Position numbers and translations under genes: made by a program. Of a stretch of 37,500 nt of DNA, positions 23,610-33,845 are shown one piece after another. The notes under the pieces are model-generated. The model saw nothing but the letters and a program-made list of their open reading frames with translations. It made no database searches and was not told the origin of the DNA. The stretch is from Prorocentrum cordatum (lineage: Eukaryota; Sar; Dinophyceae; Prorocentrales; Prorocentraceae), in contig CAUYUJ010004004.1 in assembly GCA_963575745.1 (NCBI GenBank), positions 15,001-52,500 of the forward strand, read 5' to 3'. Positions within the stretch are counted from its first letter, which is position 1, and each line of letters begins with the position of its first letter.

Positions 23610-24776
23610 CCGGCGGTAAACCGTGAACCTTTCTTACCGCCGGGGGACTCGTAGAGCTTCCTGACCATATATAATGTCGGAAAAAATTGCAGAGAACGAA
23701 TAGTTTTTCAGCCTAAGCGATTTCAGACCTCTCGATGCAACAGCCAAACGCCCCTCATGCTTCTGGATCGTGACCTGTGCGCACGAGCTCCGTAGCTCTC
23801 CTACAGCCCGAGTTACGTGCGAAAATCGACAGCACCTCTCAAGATCACTCGAACAATACGAATAGTTTGGCAAACCTAGCTCGAGTATCAGACCGAGTTA
23901 AGACCTCTGAATGCAACAGGCGGACGCGCCTGATGTCTCCGAATCGATTCCTGTGATTACCAGCCCTGCAGGCCTCTTACAGCCCGAGTTAAATGCAGCA
24001 AACCGAGAGCACCTCTGAAGACGACTCGGACAATACAAATAGTTTCGCAGACCTAGCTCAGACAGCAGACCGAGTTCAGAGCTCTCAATGCGACAGGCGG
24101 ACGCGACTGATGTCTCCGAATCGATTCCAGTGATTACCAGCAGCCCCCTTACAGCTCGAGTTAAGTGCAGAAAACGGACAGCACCTCTCAAGATGACTCG
24201 AAGAATACGAATAGTTCGCGGACCTAGCTCGGGCAGCACACCGAGTTCTGAGCTCTCGATTTGGCAGGCGGACGCGCCTGATGTCTCCAAATTGATTCCT
24301 GTAAGTACGAGCCCTGTAGCCCCCCTAGAGCCCAAGTTAAGTGCAGAAAACTGACAGCACCTGTCGAGATGACTCGAACAATACGAATAGTTTCGCGAAC
24401 CTAGCTAGGCCAGCAGACCGAGTTCAGACCTCTGGATGGGACAGACGAACGCACCTGATGATTTGCAATCGATTTCTGTGAGAATAAGCTCTGTAGCTGC
24501 CCTACAGCTCGAGTCAAATTCAAAATACCGACAAGGCGTATCAAGATGACTCGAAACAGCCGATCCCGCCGCGACGCTTTTTGAGGAAATATTTACCCGA
24601 TCGAGCTGAGATTAAGACGGCGAGCGGGAATGGGATCGAATACTGTCAGAAAAAATAGTAGAGCTCTAACGGATGATTGAATTTCGAGAACGAAATGTCA
24701 ACGAACCAAAAGTCAGCAAAAAGTCAGTCGAGATTTTTCTTGCGAACTAGCTCTCCAGCGCCCCGGAACTGGGCGC
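23610..24776 (+). repeat. H hairpin plus Y module with tandem monomers
   Basis: The Y-type H spans 23610-23643 (ccggcggtaa and ttaccgccgg). The module starts actcgtagagcttcc at 23647, with an A/T-rich catatataatg about 20 bp in. Monomers follow, with the landmark agcYcgagtt at 23981, 24153, 24329 (agcccaagtt) and 24505, spaced 172-176 bp. The tail has acccgatcgagctgagatta (about 24597) and fuses via ccccggaactggg to the next H. Confidence 0.8.
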
Positions 24777-25632
24777 CCGCGGTGACCCGTCAACCTTCCT
24801 TACCGCGAAGGACTCGTAGAGCTTCCTCACCACATATAATGTCGACAAAATGACAGAGAACGAGTAGTGTGTTTCAGCCCAAGCGATTTCAGACCTTTCG
24901 ATGCAACAGCTGGACGCCCCTGATGTTGGATTCTCTTCTATACGAGCTCTCTCCTTCAGCCTGAGTTACGTGCGTAAATCGACAGCACCTCTCAAGATGA
25001 CTCGAACAATACACATAATTCGGCAAAGATAGCTCGACTATCAGACCGAGTTCCTCCCAATCGATTTCTGTGATTACCAGCTCTGCAGCGCGCGCAGCCC
25101 GAGTTGAGCGCAGAAAACCGAGAGTGCTTCTCAGAATGAGACGAACAATACGAATGGTTTGTGAGCCTAGCTTGGACAGCAGACCGAGTTCAGAGCTCTG
25201 GATTCGACAGACGAGCGCGTCTGATCAGTCTGAATCGATTAGCTGTGCTCACCTGCTCTGTAGCTCTTCTACAGCTCGAGTTATGTTCAGAAAACCAACA
25301 GCGCGTGTGAAGATCACCCGAAACGGCCGATCCCGCCTGCCTGCTTTCTGGCAAAAATAAGCCCGATCGAGCTGAGATCAAGATGACGAGCGCCAAAATA
25401 AGATCGAATGTTACGGGAAAGAATTTCAAAGCTCTAACGAATATTCAAATTTTGAGAACAAAATTTTCAAGCAGCCAAAAGTCACAAAAAGGTCCGTCGA
25501 GATTTTCCTTGCCAACTAGCTCTCGAGCGGCCCGACATTACTCTTAAGCTCCAGCAATAACTTGCGAGGGGAAGCTCTACAAGTTATAACTCTTCCAGCA
25601 ACAACTTGCTAGGGAAAGCTCAACGAGTTACT
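24777..25632 (+). repeat. Diverged H plus Y module with double terminus
   Basis: H spans 24777-24806 and is degenerate (left arm cccgcggtga, right arm ttaccgcgaa), so pairing is largely lost. The module starts actcgtagagcttcc at 24812, carries monomers to about 25300 and the Y tail (cccgatcgagctgagatcaa at about 25363), then two partial termini (gaagctctacaagtt at about 25571 and aagctcaacgagtta at about 25616). Confidence 0.7.
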
Positions 25633-25906
25633 TGTTAGTGTCTAAAATCCGGAGCAAAGATGGTACACACCGGAAAGCCCTCTTGGCAAGCAGACGTAGC
25701 GTCCAAAACCCGGAGAGCGAACAGACCCTCGGGACGGGAAATATTTTCTGAAGAGGCTCGGGGGGGCTCCCCAGGAGAGCTCCTGAAGCGCTGTCAGAAA
25801 CGCTTTTACGCGTGTCTGCACGCACCTGTTATTGCCCAAAACCCGGATAGCCAAGCCAGACACGCGCGGCGCAGAGGTCTCGTGGCGCAAGCGACGTAGA
25901 CTGGCA
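25633..25906. other. Spacer with CCCAAAACCCGGAGAGC-like motifs
   Basis: It is GC-richer than the modules. It carries copies of a short motif also found at 18921 and 18963 (ccaaaacccggagagc at about 25706, gcccaaaacccggatagcc at about 25834). I see no supported gene. Confidence 0.5.
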
Positions 25907-26266
25907 CCGGCGGTGAACCGTCAACCTGGTCTCCGCCGGGAACCTCGTAGAGCTCTTTTCACGCGTGAGAGTGCTAAGAGTCGACGGAGAGAGCTTCTCG
26001 AGGCATTTCTCGAAAAATTGAATCTTCAATTTTTTCATGTCGATAGAAAGTTGGTTGCGCCAAGTGTTTTGATAATAAAAGTGCGCCTTCAGCGCTCATA
26101 TTAAGACGCAGGGGCCCTCAAAGTTGTCTACAGGTGCGAAAAATCTGCTTTCTCAAAATGAATTGTCAAATATCTTTCAAATATTTGCAAAACTACCCAA
26201 AAGTTGCCACATTGTCCGCCTCGGCCGGCTGGGTCAACTAGCTCCACCCCGCGCCGGAACTGGGAA
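25907..26266 (+). repeat. H hairpin plus X module fused to the next H
   Basis: H spans 25907-25939 (right arm has one mismatch, tctccgccgg). The module starts at 25942 and is typical X to ctagctccaccccgcgccgg (about 26238-26257). It then fuses by aactggga to the next H without its inverted end. Confidence 0.75.
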
Positions 26267-26690
26267 CCGGCGGTAAACCGTCAACCAGGTTACCGCCGGG
26301 ACCCTCGTAGAGCTCTGCATAGACCAGGTCGGTTCCGAGATAACAGCAGAAAAAAGCTTCTGCATACTAGCTGGAAACCTGAAGACATCTTTTTTTTGGT
26401 TGTACACAATGGTGGTTCCCCCTAGTCTTTTAATGCAGCTAGGACCCTGAGAATTGCACCATCGAAAACGCCATGGTTCACTGCATAGAATAAAAATTCG
26501 AATTTGCAAAACGAATTTCAAAATCTCTCGCCATCTTCGAAAAACCGACCCCAGGTCATCACATTGTCCGCCAGGGCCGGGTTGCCCAACTAGCTGCACC
26601 CCGCGCCGGAATTCCTCTAGCTCATCGACGCCGAAGAGCTCTACGAGGTATTCCTCTGGCTCATCGACGCCGAAGAGCTCTACGAGGTAC
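26267..26690 (+). repeat. H hairpin plus X-related module with duplicated end cassette
   Basis: H spans 26267-26299, with A/T-type arms (ccggcggtaa/ttaccgccgg). The module starts accctcgtagagctc at 26301 and its interior diverges from other X copies. It ends gagctctacgaggt at 26636-26649, followed at once by a second end cassette (ttcctctggctcatcgacg...gagctctacgaggt, to about 26689), a tandem duplication of the terminus alone. Confidence 0.75.
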
Positions 26691-26970
26691 CGTGTTCCCG
26701 GCGCCGCGCGTGCCCATGCGCTCGCCTCAGAGTGCTGCACACGCTGCATACGCAAGGCCAGGTGCACGTCTTAGACGTGCGCAGCGATGGGAAAGCTGCT
26801 TGCAAACGTACGTGGTGGCGCTGGAAAGCTCGCCTGGCGCGCTGCTGTAGGGCAGAGAGCGACGCTTCCACGCGTGCCTGCACGCGTGGGCGCTCGCTGC
26901 CCGGGAAGCTTCGCGAGGCCTCTGGGGCACGTTCGCGAGGCCTCTGGAGCACGTTCTACGGGAACTGGAA
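26691..26970. other. Unique GC-rich spacer
   Basis: About 280 bp of GC-rich sequence rich in GCGTGC/GCACGC words, with a short duplicated ttcgcgaggcctctgg (about 26909 and 26932). Open frames exist on both strands but are unrecognisable. Confidence 0.45.
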
Positions 26971-27247
26971 CCGGCGGTAAACCGTCAACCTGGTCACCGC
27001 CGGGAACCTCGTAGAGCTCTTTTCTTGCACGGCGATCGTGGGAACAGATAGAAAGATTCTGGAGCGAGCAACAAAAAACTCGAAAAATCACGTTTTTCTG
27101 TTTTTATTCAACGTCGGTTCCGCCAAGTGATTTGATAGTAACACTGCACCTATAGACCTGAAAATTTACTGGCAGACGCGAAATAACCCACTACAGGTGC
27201 GAAAAATCTGCTTCAAAATGAATTGTCGAATATCTTTCAAACTGGCG
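26971..27247 (+). repeat. H hairpin plus X-prime module
   Basis: H spans 26971-27003 and is mixed: left arm ccggcggtaa, right arm tcaccgccgg, so the usual pairing has an A/C mismatch. The X-prime body (cacggcgatcgtgggaacag, tacctatagacctgaaaattt-like, gcagacgcgaaataaccc) fuses through ctttcaaactgg to the next H. Confidence 0.7.
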
Positions 27248-27615
27248 CCGGCGGTGAACCGTCAACCTGGTCACCGCCGGAACCTAGGCAGCTCAGGATC
27301 AAAGCGAAGAGCTTCTTTAGGCTTTTCTGCAAAACATGAAGTTGAGATTTTTCGGATTCAACATGAGGTCGGTTCCTCCAAGTGAACTGGTACTGAAAAT
27401 GGCTCTAGAGAGCTGAGCTGCTCAGGGAACGAAGTTTATATGCCAATGCTCGGAGTAAAAATCTGCTTTCTCAAAATGAATTGTCAAATGTCTTTCAAAA
27501 AATTGTAACATCACCCAAAAGTTACCACATTGTCCTTTCTGGCCGGGTCGACCAACTAGCTCCACCCCGCGCCGGAATTCCTCTGGCTCATCGATGCCGA
27601 AGAGCTCTACGAGGT
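27248..27615 (+). repeat. H hairpin plus X-like module with intact right end
   Basis: H spans 27248-27280 and is fully paired (GTGA/TCAC). The left terminus is damaged (acctaggcagctc). The body resembles the 31.7-32.7 kb subfamily (gagagctgagctgctc, atatgccaatgctcgg). The right end is gagctctacgaggt at 27602-27615. Confidence 0.7.
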
Positions 27616-27651
27616 ATATTCGCAAAACCACCCAAAAGTCACCATGGGAAC

Positions 27652-28097
27652 AACCGTCAACCAGGTTACCGCCGGGCACCTCGTAGAGCTCTTTTCTTGC
27701 ACAGCGCACCTCGGAAAACATGAAGAAAGCTTCTAAAGCGAGAGCCGAAAAATTCGAAAAATTACGATTTTTCGGTTTCCATCCAAAAGCGGTTCCTGCA
27801 AGTCTTTCGATAGTAATATTGCAACTACAGACCTGAAAATTTGACTGGCAGACGCGGCATAACCCACTACACGTGAGAAAAATCTCGTTTTGTCAAAAAT
27901 CTTTCAAATCTTACCAAAACTTGTCTCATAAGGCCGGGTCGGCCAACTAGCTCTATCCCGCGCCGGAATTCCTCTAGCTCGTCGATGCCGATGAGCTCTA
28001 CGAGGTACTTTGTCCTTTCTGGCCGGGTCGACCGACTGGCTCCACCCCGCGCCGGAATTCCTCTAGCTCATCGCTGCCGAAGAGCTCTACGAGGTAC
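27652..28097 (+). repeat. Half H plus X-prime module with two end cassettes
   Basis: The H left arm is missing (27652-27676 retains ccgtcaacc and ggttaccgccgg). The module runs from about 27678 to gagctctacgaggt at 27993-28006. It is followed by a second end segment (tttgtcctttctggccgggt ... gagctctacgaggt, about 28008-28096) that duplicates the last 90 bp of an X module. Confidence 0.7.
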
Positions 28098-28293
28098 GTA
28101 TTGGAACCTACGCTCCGGGTCACGCTGCGGAACCCGCGGACTCACGGAAGGAAACGTGGGGCGGTGGGCAGAAGGGTGCGGCGGCGTACGCGCACCCGCC
28201 GGTATCTTCTCTAACAACCCTACTTAGCCCAAGAGGCTATCCGGGAATGCAGGCACGCGTGGAAGCTTGCCGCAAGTTCCCCCGGACTGGGAT
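28098..28293. other. Unique spacer
   Basis: About 195 bp of GC-rich sequence with no module homology and no supported gene. Confidence 0.45.
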
Positions 28294-28848
28294 CCGGCGG
28301 TAAACCGTCAACCAGGTAACCACCGGGAGCCTCGTAGAGCTCTGTTCTGGCGCGGCGCTGCTCGGAGCACTCGAGAAAAGATTTCTCACACGTGGAAAAA
28401 AAAACTCGAAAAATATGTTTTTTTCATTTTGCATCTTGCTTCGTGGACGTAGCTCGAGTAGCTGACCCAGTTGGGACCTCTCGACGCGAGGAAAGAACGC
28501 GCCGGAGTATAAGACCGAGTTCAGACCTCTGGATGCAACACACGAACGCGCATGATGATTCTGGATACGTTTCTTAGTATGAGCTCTGTAGCTATGCTAC
28601 ATCTCGAGCTAAGTACCGGAAACCGTCAACGCGTGTTGGGATGACTTGGAACACAGTCGGTTCCCTCAAGTCTTTTGATAGTAATACTCCATCTACAGAC
28701 CTGAAAATTTTACTGGCAGACGCGGCATAACCCAATACGCATGGGGAAAATACCATTTCTTAAAACGAACTTTCAAATTTTATACAAAGATTAAAAAACC
28801 GACCCCAAGTTATCACATTGTCTCTTAAGGTCGGGTCTGCCAATGGAA
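28294..28848 (+). repeat. H hairpin plus chimeric X-prime/Y/X-prime module
   Basis: H spans 28294-28326. After an X-prime head (gcctcgtagagctctg, about 28330-28440) there is roughly 200 bp of Y monomer sequence (agctcgagtagctgac ... agctctgtagctatgctac, about 28450-28650). The X-prime tail then follows (cggttccctcaagtcttttg onward). The junctions show that X and Y modules recombine internally. Confidence 0.65.
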
Positions 28849-29184
28849 CCGGCAGTAAACCGTCAACCTGGTCACCGCCGGGAACCTCGTAGAGCTCTTT
28901 TCTACGGCGATCGTCGGAACACATGGAGAAAGCTTCTGGATCGAGAAACAAAACACTCGAAAAAACACGTTTTTCTGTTTTATCACACATCGGTTCCCCC
29001 AAGTGTTTTGATAGTAATATTGCACCTACAGACCTGAAAATTTCACTGGCAGACGCGAAATAACCCACTACAGGTGCGAAAAATCTGCTTTCTCAAAATG
29101 AATTGTCAAATATCTTTCAAATATTTGCAAAACCACCCAAAAGTTGCCACATTGTCCGCCTCGGCCGGCTGGCCCAACTGGGCG
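28849..29184 (+). repeat. H hairpin plus X-prime module fused to Y-type H
   Basis: H spans 28849-28881 and is imperfect (ggcagtaa left, tcaccgccgg right). The body is X-prime (acggcgatcgtcggaacaca), then the shared X tail (gtgcgaaaaatctgctttct). It fuses at ggcccaactggg to the next H. Confidence 0.7.
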
Positions 29185-30259
29185 CCGGCGGTAAACCGTC
29201 AACCTTTGTTACCGCCGGGGGACTCGTAGAGCTTCCTGACAGTATATAATGTGGAAAAAAATTGCAGAGAACGACTAGTTTTTCAGCCCAGGCAATTTGA
29301 AATTTGGCAACCCAGCTCGAGTATGAAACGAGTTCAGACCTCTAAATGCGACAGGCGGACGCGTCTGATGTCTCTGAATCGATTCCTGTGATTAACAACC
29401 CTGCACCCCCCCTACAGCCCGAGTTAAGTGCAGAAAACCGACAGCAGCTCTCAGGATAACTCGAATAATACAATAGTTTTGCGGACCTAGTTCGAGCAAC
29501 ACACCGAGTTCCGAGCTCTGGGTTCGACAGGCGGACGAGCCTGATGCCTCCAAATGAATGTCTGTGACCAACAGCACTGTAGCTCTCCCCCAGCCCGAGT
29601 TAAGTGCAGAAAGCGACAGTACCTCTCCAGATGACTCAAATAATAAGAATAGCTTCGCGATCCTAGCTCGGGCAGCAGGGCGAGTCCAGAGCTCTCGATT
29701 CAACAGACAAACGCGACTGATGATTTACAATCGATTCCTGTGACTATGAGCTCTGTAGCCGCCCTACAGCTTGAGTTAAGCACAAAATACCGAGAGCGTC
29801 TGTCAAGATGACTCAAATAATACGACTAGGTTTGTGGATCTAACTCGGCTAGCAGACCGAGTTCAGACCTCTGGGTTCAACAGGCGAACGCGCCTCATCA
29901 TTCTGAATCAAATAGCTGTGCTACCCATCTCTCCAGCTGTCCTGAAGCTCGAGTTATCTTGAGAAAACCGATAGCGCGTATCAAGATGACTCGAAACGGC
30001 CGATCCCGCCTGCCTGCTTTTTGGCAGTAAAAGTTACCCGATCGAGCTGAGATTAAGATGGCGAGCGGGAATAAGATCGAATATCATGGGAAAGAATACT
30101 AGAGCCCAAACGAATGTTCAAATTTCGAGAACAAAATTTTCAACCGACCAAAAATCACCATAAGGTCCGTCGAGATTTTTCTTGCCAACTAGCTCTCCGG
30201 CGCCCCGGAATTACTAGTAGTTTCCAGCAATAACTTGCTGAGGGAAGCTCTACGAGTTA
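29185..30259 (+). repeat. H hairpin plus complete Y module (best reference copy)
   Basis: H spans 29185-29218 (ccggcggtaa/ttaccgccgg). The module runs 29222-30259 and its ends are perfect 15-bp inverses: actcgtagagcttcc at 29222 and ggaagctctacgagt at 30243-30257. After an A/T-rich gtatataatg about 20 bp in, several monomers of about 175 bp occupy about 29310-29985. The Y tail follows, with acccgatcgagctgagatta at about 30035. Noncoding. Confidence 0.85.
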
Positions 30260-30520
30260 CTAGCTCCACCCCGCGCCGGAATTCCTCTAGCTCATCGATG
30301 CCGAAGATCTCTACGAGGTACTAGCTCCACCCTGCGCCCGAATTCCTCTTAGCTCATCTTGCCGAAGAGCTCTACGAGGTACACTCTACCGGGCCGCCCG
30401 AAGCGCTGCGGGGGACGTGGAGCGCCGTGGAGCGCCGTGGAGGAGGGCACCACCACCGTCCGCCTTCTAATCTAAAACCCTCTAGCCCTTTGAAAATTCT
30501 CCGGGGGCAGAAACTGGGCG
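30260..30520. repeat. Two tandem X end cassettes plus unique spacer
   Basis: ctagctccaccccgcgccgg ... tctctacgaggta (about 30260-30320) and a second copy (to about 30382) lie tandemly without an X body. About 135 bp of unique sequence containing a duplicated gtggagcgcc follows. No gene is supported. Confidence 0.65.
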
Positions 30521-31688
30521 CCGGCGGTAAACCGTCAACCTTTCTTACCGCCGGGGGACTCGTAGAGCTTCCTGACTGTATGTAATGTAGAAAATAAATT
30601 GTAGAGAACGAATAGATTTCAGTCCAAGCGATTTCAGACCTCTCGATGCAACAGCCGAACGCCCCCTGATGCTTCTGGATTGTCTTCTGTACGAGCTCTG
30701 TAGCTCTGCTACAGCCCGAGTTACGTGCGCTAATCAACAGCACCTCTGAAGATAACTCAAACAAAACGAATAGTTTCCTAAACCCAGCTCGAGTATCAGA
30801 CCGAGTTCAGGCCTCTGAATGCGACAGGCGGACGCGTCTGATGTCTCCGAATCGATTCCTGTGATTACCAGCCCTGCAGCTCCCCTACAGCCCGAGTTAA
30901 GTGCAGAAAACCGACAGCATCTTTCAGGATGACTCGAACAATACGGTAGTTTTGTATACCTAATTCGAGCAGCAGACCGAGTTCCGAGCTCTGGCTTCCA
31001 CAGGCGGACGCGCCTGATGTCTCTAAATCGATTGCTGTCCCCAGCAGCACTGTAGCCCCCTACAGTCCGAGTTAAGTTTAGAAAGCGACAGTATCTCTTC
31101 AGATGATTGGAACAATATGAATAGTTTCGCGATTCTAACTCGGGCAGCAGGGCGAGTTCAGAGCTCTCGATTCAACAGACGAACGCGCCTGATGATTTCC
31201 AATCGATTTCTGTGACTATGAACTCTGTAGCTGCCCTACAGCTCGAGTTAAGTACAAAATACCGAGAGCGTCTGTCAAGATGACTCGGATAATACGAATA
31301 GGTTTTTGAACCTAGCTCGGCTAGCAGACCGAGTTCAGGCCTCTCAACTCAACAGACGAACGCGCCTGATCATTCTACATCGATTAGCTGTGCTTACTGG
31401 CCCTGTAGCTGGCCTGAAGCTCGAGTTATGTTCAGAAAACCAACAGCGCGTATCAAGATGACTCGAAACGGCCGATCCCGCCTGCCTGCTTTTTGACCGT
31501 AAAAGGTACCCGATCGAGCTGAGATCAAGATGGCGAGCGGGAATAAGATCGAATATGATGGGAAAAAATACTAGAGCTCTAACGAATGTTCAAATTTTGA
31601 GAATAAAATTTTCAACCGACCAAAAGTCAGCAAAAGGTCCGTCGAGATTTTTCTTGCCAACTAGCTCTCCAGCGCCCCAGAACTGGCG
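30521..31688 (+). repeat. H hairpin plus Y module fused to X-type H
   Basis: H spans 30521-30554. The Y start is at 30558, with several tandem monomers, and the Y tail (acccgatcgagctgagatca) is at about 31508. It ends ctctccagcgccccagaactgg, joined directly to an X-type H, so the inverted right end is absent. Confidence 0.8.
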
Positions 31689-32073
31689 CCGGCGGTGAAC
31701 CGTCAACCTGGTCACCGCCGGGAACCTCGTAGAGCTCCTCTCACTAGTAAGAGTGCAGAGAATCGAGACAGAATCAAAAAATGAAGATTTTTCGAAAATC
31801 TTGAAATTCGATTTTTTCGATGTTCATATTCGCTCAGTTCCCGGAAGTCAACTCACGCAACAATGCATCGAGAGAGCTGAGCTGCTGTCAGAGAGGAGTT
31901 CATATGCCAATGCTCGGCGTAAAAATCTGCTTTTTCAAAATAAATGGTTCAAATATCTTTCAAATTTTCGCAAAACCACCCAAAAGTTGTCACATTGTCC
32001 GCCTCCGCCGGCTGGGCCAACTAGCTCCACCCCGCGACGGAATTCCTAGCTCTCCAGCGCCCCGGAACTGGCG
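31689..32073 (+). repeat. H hairpin plus X module, subfamily copy 1
   Basis: H spans 31689-31721 and the module starts at 31724. The subfamily body has tttttcgaaaatcttgaaat, attcgctcagttcc, aactcacgcaacaatgcatc and atatgccaatgctcggcgta. It fuses to the next H through ccccggaactgg. Confidence 0.8.
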
Positions 32074-32402
32074 CCGGCGGTGAACCGTCAACCTGGTCAC
32101 CGCCGGGAACCTCGTAGAGCTCCTCTCACTGTTAAAGAATCGACACGAAATTAAAAAATTGAGATTTTTCGAAAATCTTCAAATTCGATTTTTTCGATGT
32201 TCATATTCGCTCAGTTCCTGGAAGTCAACTCATGCAAAAATGCATCGAGAGAGCTGAGCTGCTGTTAGAGAGAAGTTTATATGCCAATGCTCGGCGTAAG
32301 AATCTGCTTTCTCAAAATAAATGGTCAAATATCTTTCAAATTTTCGCAAAACCACCCAGAAGTTATCACATTGTCCGCCTTGGCCGGCTGGGCCAACTGG
32401 CG
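32074..32402 (+). repeat. H hairpin plus X module, subfamily copy 2
   Basis: H spans 32074-32106. It is nearly identical to its two neighbours over most of its length and fuses to the next H at gggccaactgg. The high identity of three adjacent copies suggests recent tandem amplification. Confidence 0.8.
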
Positions 32403-32705
32403 CCGGCGGTGAACCGTCAACCTGGTCACCGCCGGGAACCTCGTAGAGCTCCTCTCACTGGTAAGAGTGCAGAGAATCGACACAGAATCAAAAAAAATAG
32501 ATTTTTCGAAAATCTTCACATTCGATTTTTTCAATGTTCATATTCGCTCAGTTTCTGGAAGTCAACTCATGCAAAAATGCATCGAGAGAGCTGAGCTGCT
32601 GTCAGAGAGGAGTTTATATGCCAATGCTCGGCGTAAAAAACTGCTTTCTCAAAATAAATGGTCAAATATCTTTCAAATTTTCGCAAAACCACCCAAAACT
32701 GGGCG
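32403..32705 (+). repeat. H hairpin plus X module, subfamily copy 3
   Basis: H spans 32403-32435. It has the same body as copies 1 and 2 and fuses at accacccaaaactggg to a Y-type H, so its right end is shorter than that of copy 2. Confidence 0.8.
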
Positions 32706-33714
32706 CCGGCGGTAAACCGTCAACCTTGGTTACCGCCGGGAGACTCGTAGAGCTTCCTAGCTCGACTTAAGTTGAGAAAACTGACAGCACCTACCAACAT
32801 TCCGACTCATAGTGAATGTTTTTTGACCTCTGAATGCGACAGGCGGACGCGTCTGATGGCTGCGAATCGACTCCTGTTATTACCAGCCCTGCAGCTAAGT
32901 GCAGAAAACCGACAACACCTCTCAGGATGACTCGAAAAATACAATAGTCTTCGGGCAGCAGACCGAGTTCCGAGCTCTGGATTCGACAGGCGGACGCGCC
33001 AGATGTCTCTAAATCGATTCAGTTGACCACCAGCACTGTAGCCCCCCTCAGCGCGAGTTGAGTAAAGAAAACCGAGAGCACTTCTCAAGATGACTCGACC
33101 AATACGAATAGTTTCGCGATTCTAGATCGGGCAGCAGACCGAGTTCAGAGCTCTGGATTCGACAGACAACGCAACTGATGATTCTGAATCCGTTTCTGTA
33201 AACATCAGCTCTGTAGCTGTCCTACAGCTCGAGTTAAGTACAGAAAACCGAGAGTTCCTGTCAAGATGACTCGAATAATACGAATAGGTTTGCGGACCTA
33301 GCTCGGCTAACAGACCGAGTTCAGACCTCTGGATTCAACAGGCGAACGCGCCTAATCATTCTACATCGATTAGCTGTGCTTACCAGCTCTGTAGCTGTCC
33401 TAAAGCTCGAGTTATGTTCAGAAAACCGTCAGCGCGTATCAAGATGACTCAAAACGGCCGATCCCGCCACAGTGCTTTTCGATAGTAATATTCACCCGAT
33501 CGAGCTGAGATCAAGATGGCGAGCGGGAATAAGATCGAATATCACGGGAAAAAATACTAGAGCTCTAACGAATTGTTGAATTTCGAGAACATAATTTTCA
33601 ATCGAGCTAAAGTTGTGAAAAGTTCAGTCGAGATTTTTCGAGCCAACTAGCCTGCCAGCGTTTTCGAATTACTCTTAAGCTTCGCCGCTGCGCTCTCAGG
33701 GAAGCTCTACGAGT
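32706..33714 (+). repeat. H hairpin plus complete Y module
   Basis: H spans 32706-32739. The module runs from actcgtagagcttcc (32743) to ggaagctctacgagt (33700-33714), perfect 15-bp inverse ends, about 970 bp. It has Y monomers and a tail with acccgatcgagctgagatca at about 33496. Confidence 0.85.
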
Positions 33715-33758
33715 TAGTTATCATATTGTCCGCCTCGGCCGGCTGGGCCAACTGGGCG

Positions 33759-33784
33759 CCGGCGGTAAACCGTCAACCTTTGTT
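33759..33784 (+). repeat. Left half of an H hairpin split by the LINE
   Basis: ccggcggtaaaccgtcaacc plus tttgtt. The matching right arm (ttaccgccgg) lies at 35943-35952, after the retrotransposon. Rejoined at the duplicated loop, the two halves match the intact copy at 29185-29218. Confidence 0.85.
33775..33784. other. Target-site duplication, left copy (LINE 3' side)
   Basis: aacctttgtt at 33775-33784 is repeated exactly at 35935-35944. It lies in the loop and start of the right arm of a Y-type H hairpin and next to the LINE poly(A) (T run on the plus strand, 33783-33793). Confidence 0.8.
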
Positions 33785-33845
33785 TTTTTTTTTGGGGGGG
33801 GGGCTGACCAGGCACCGAGCGCCCCAGCGCCCGTTAAGTGCCTAC

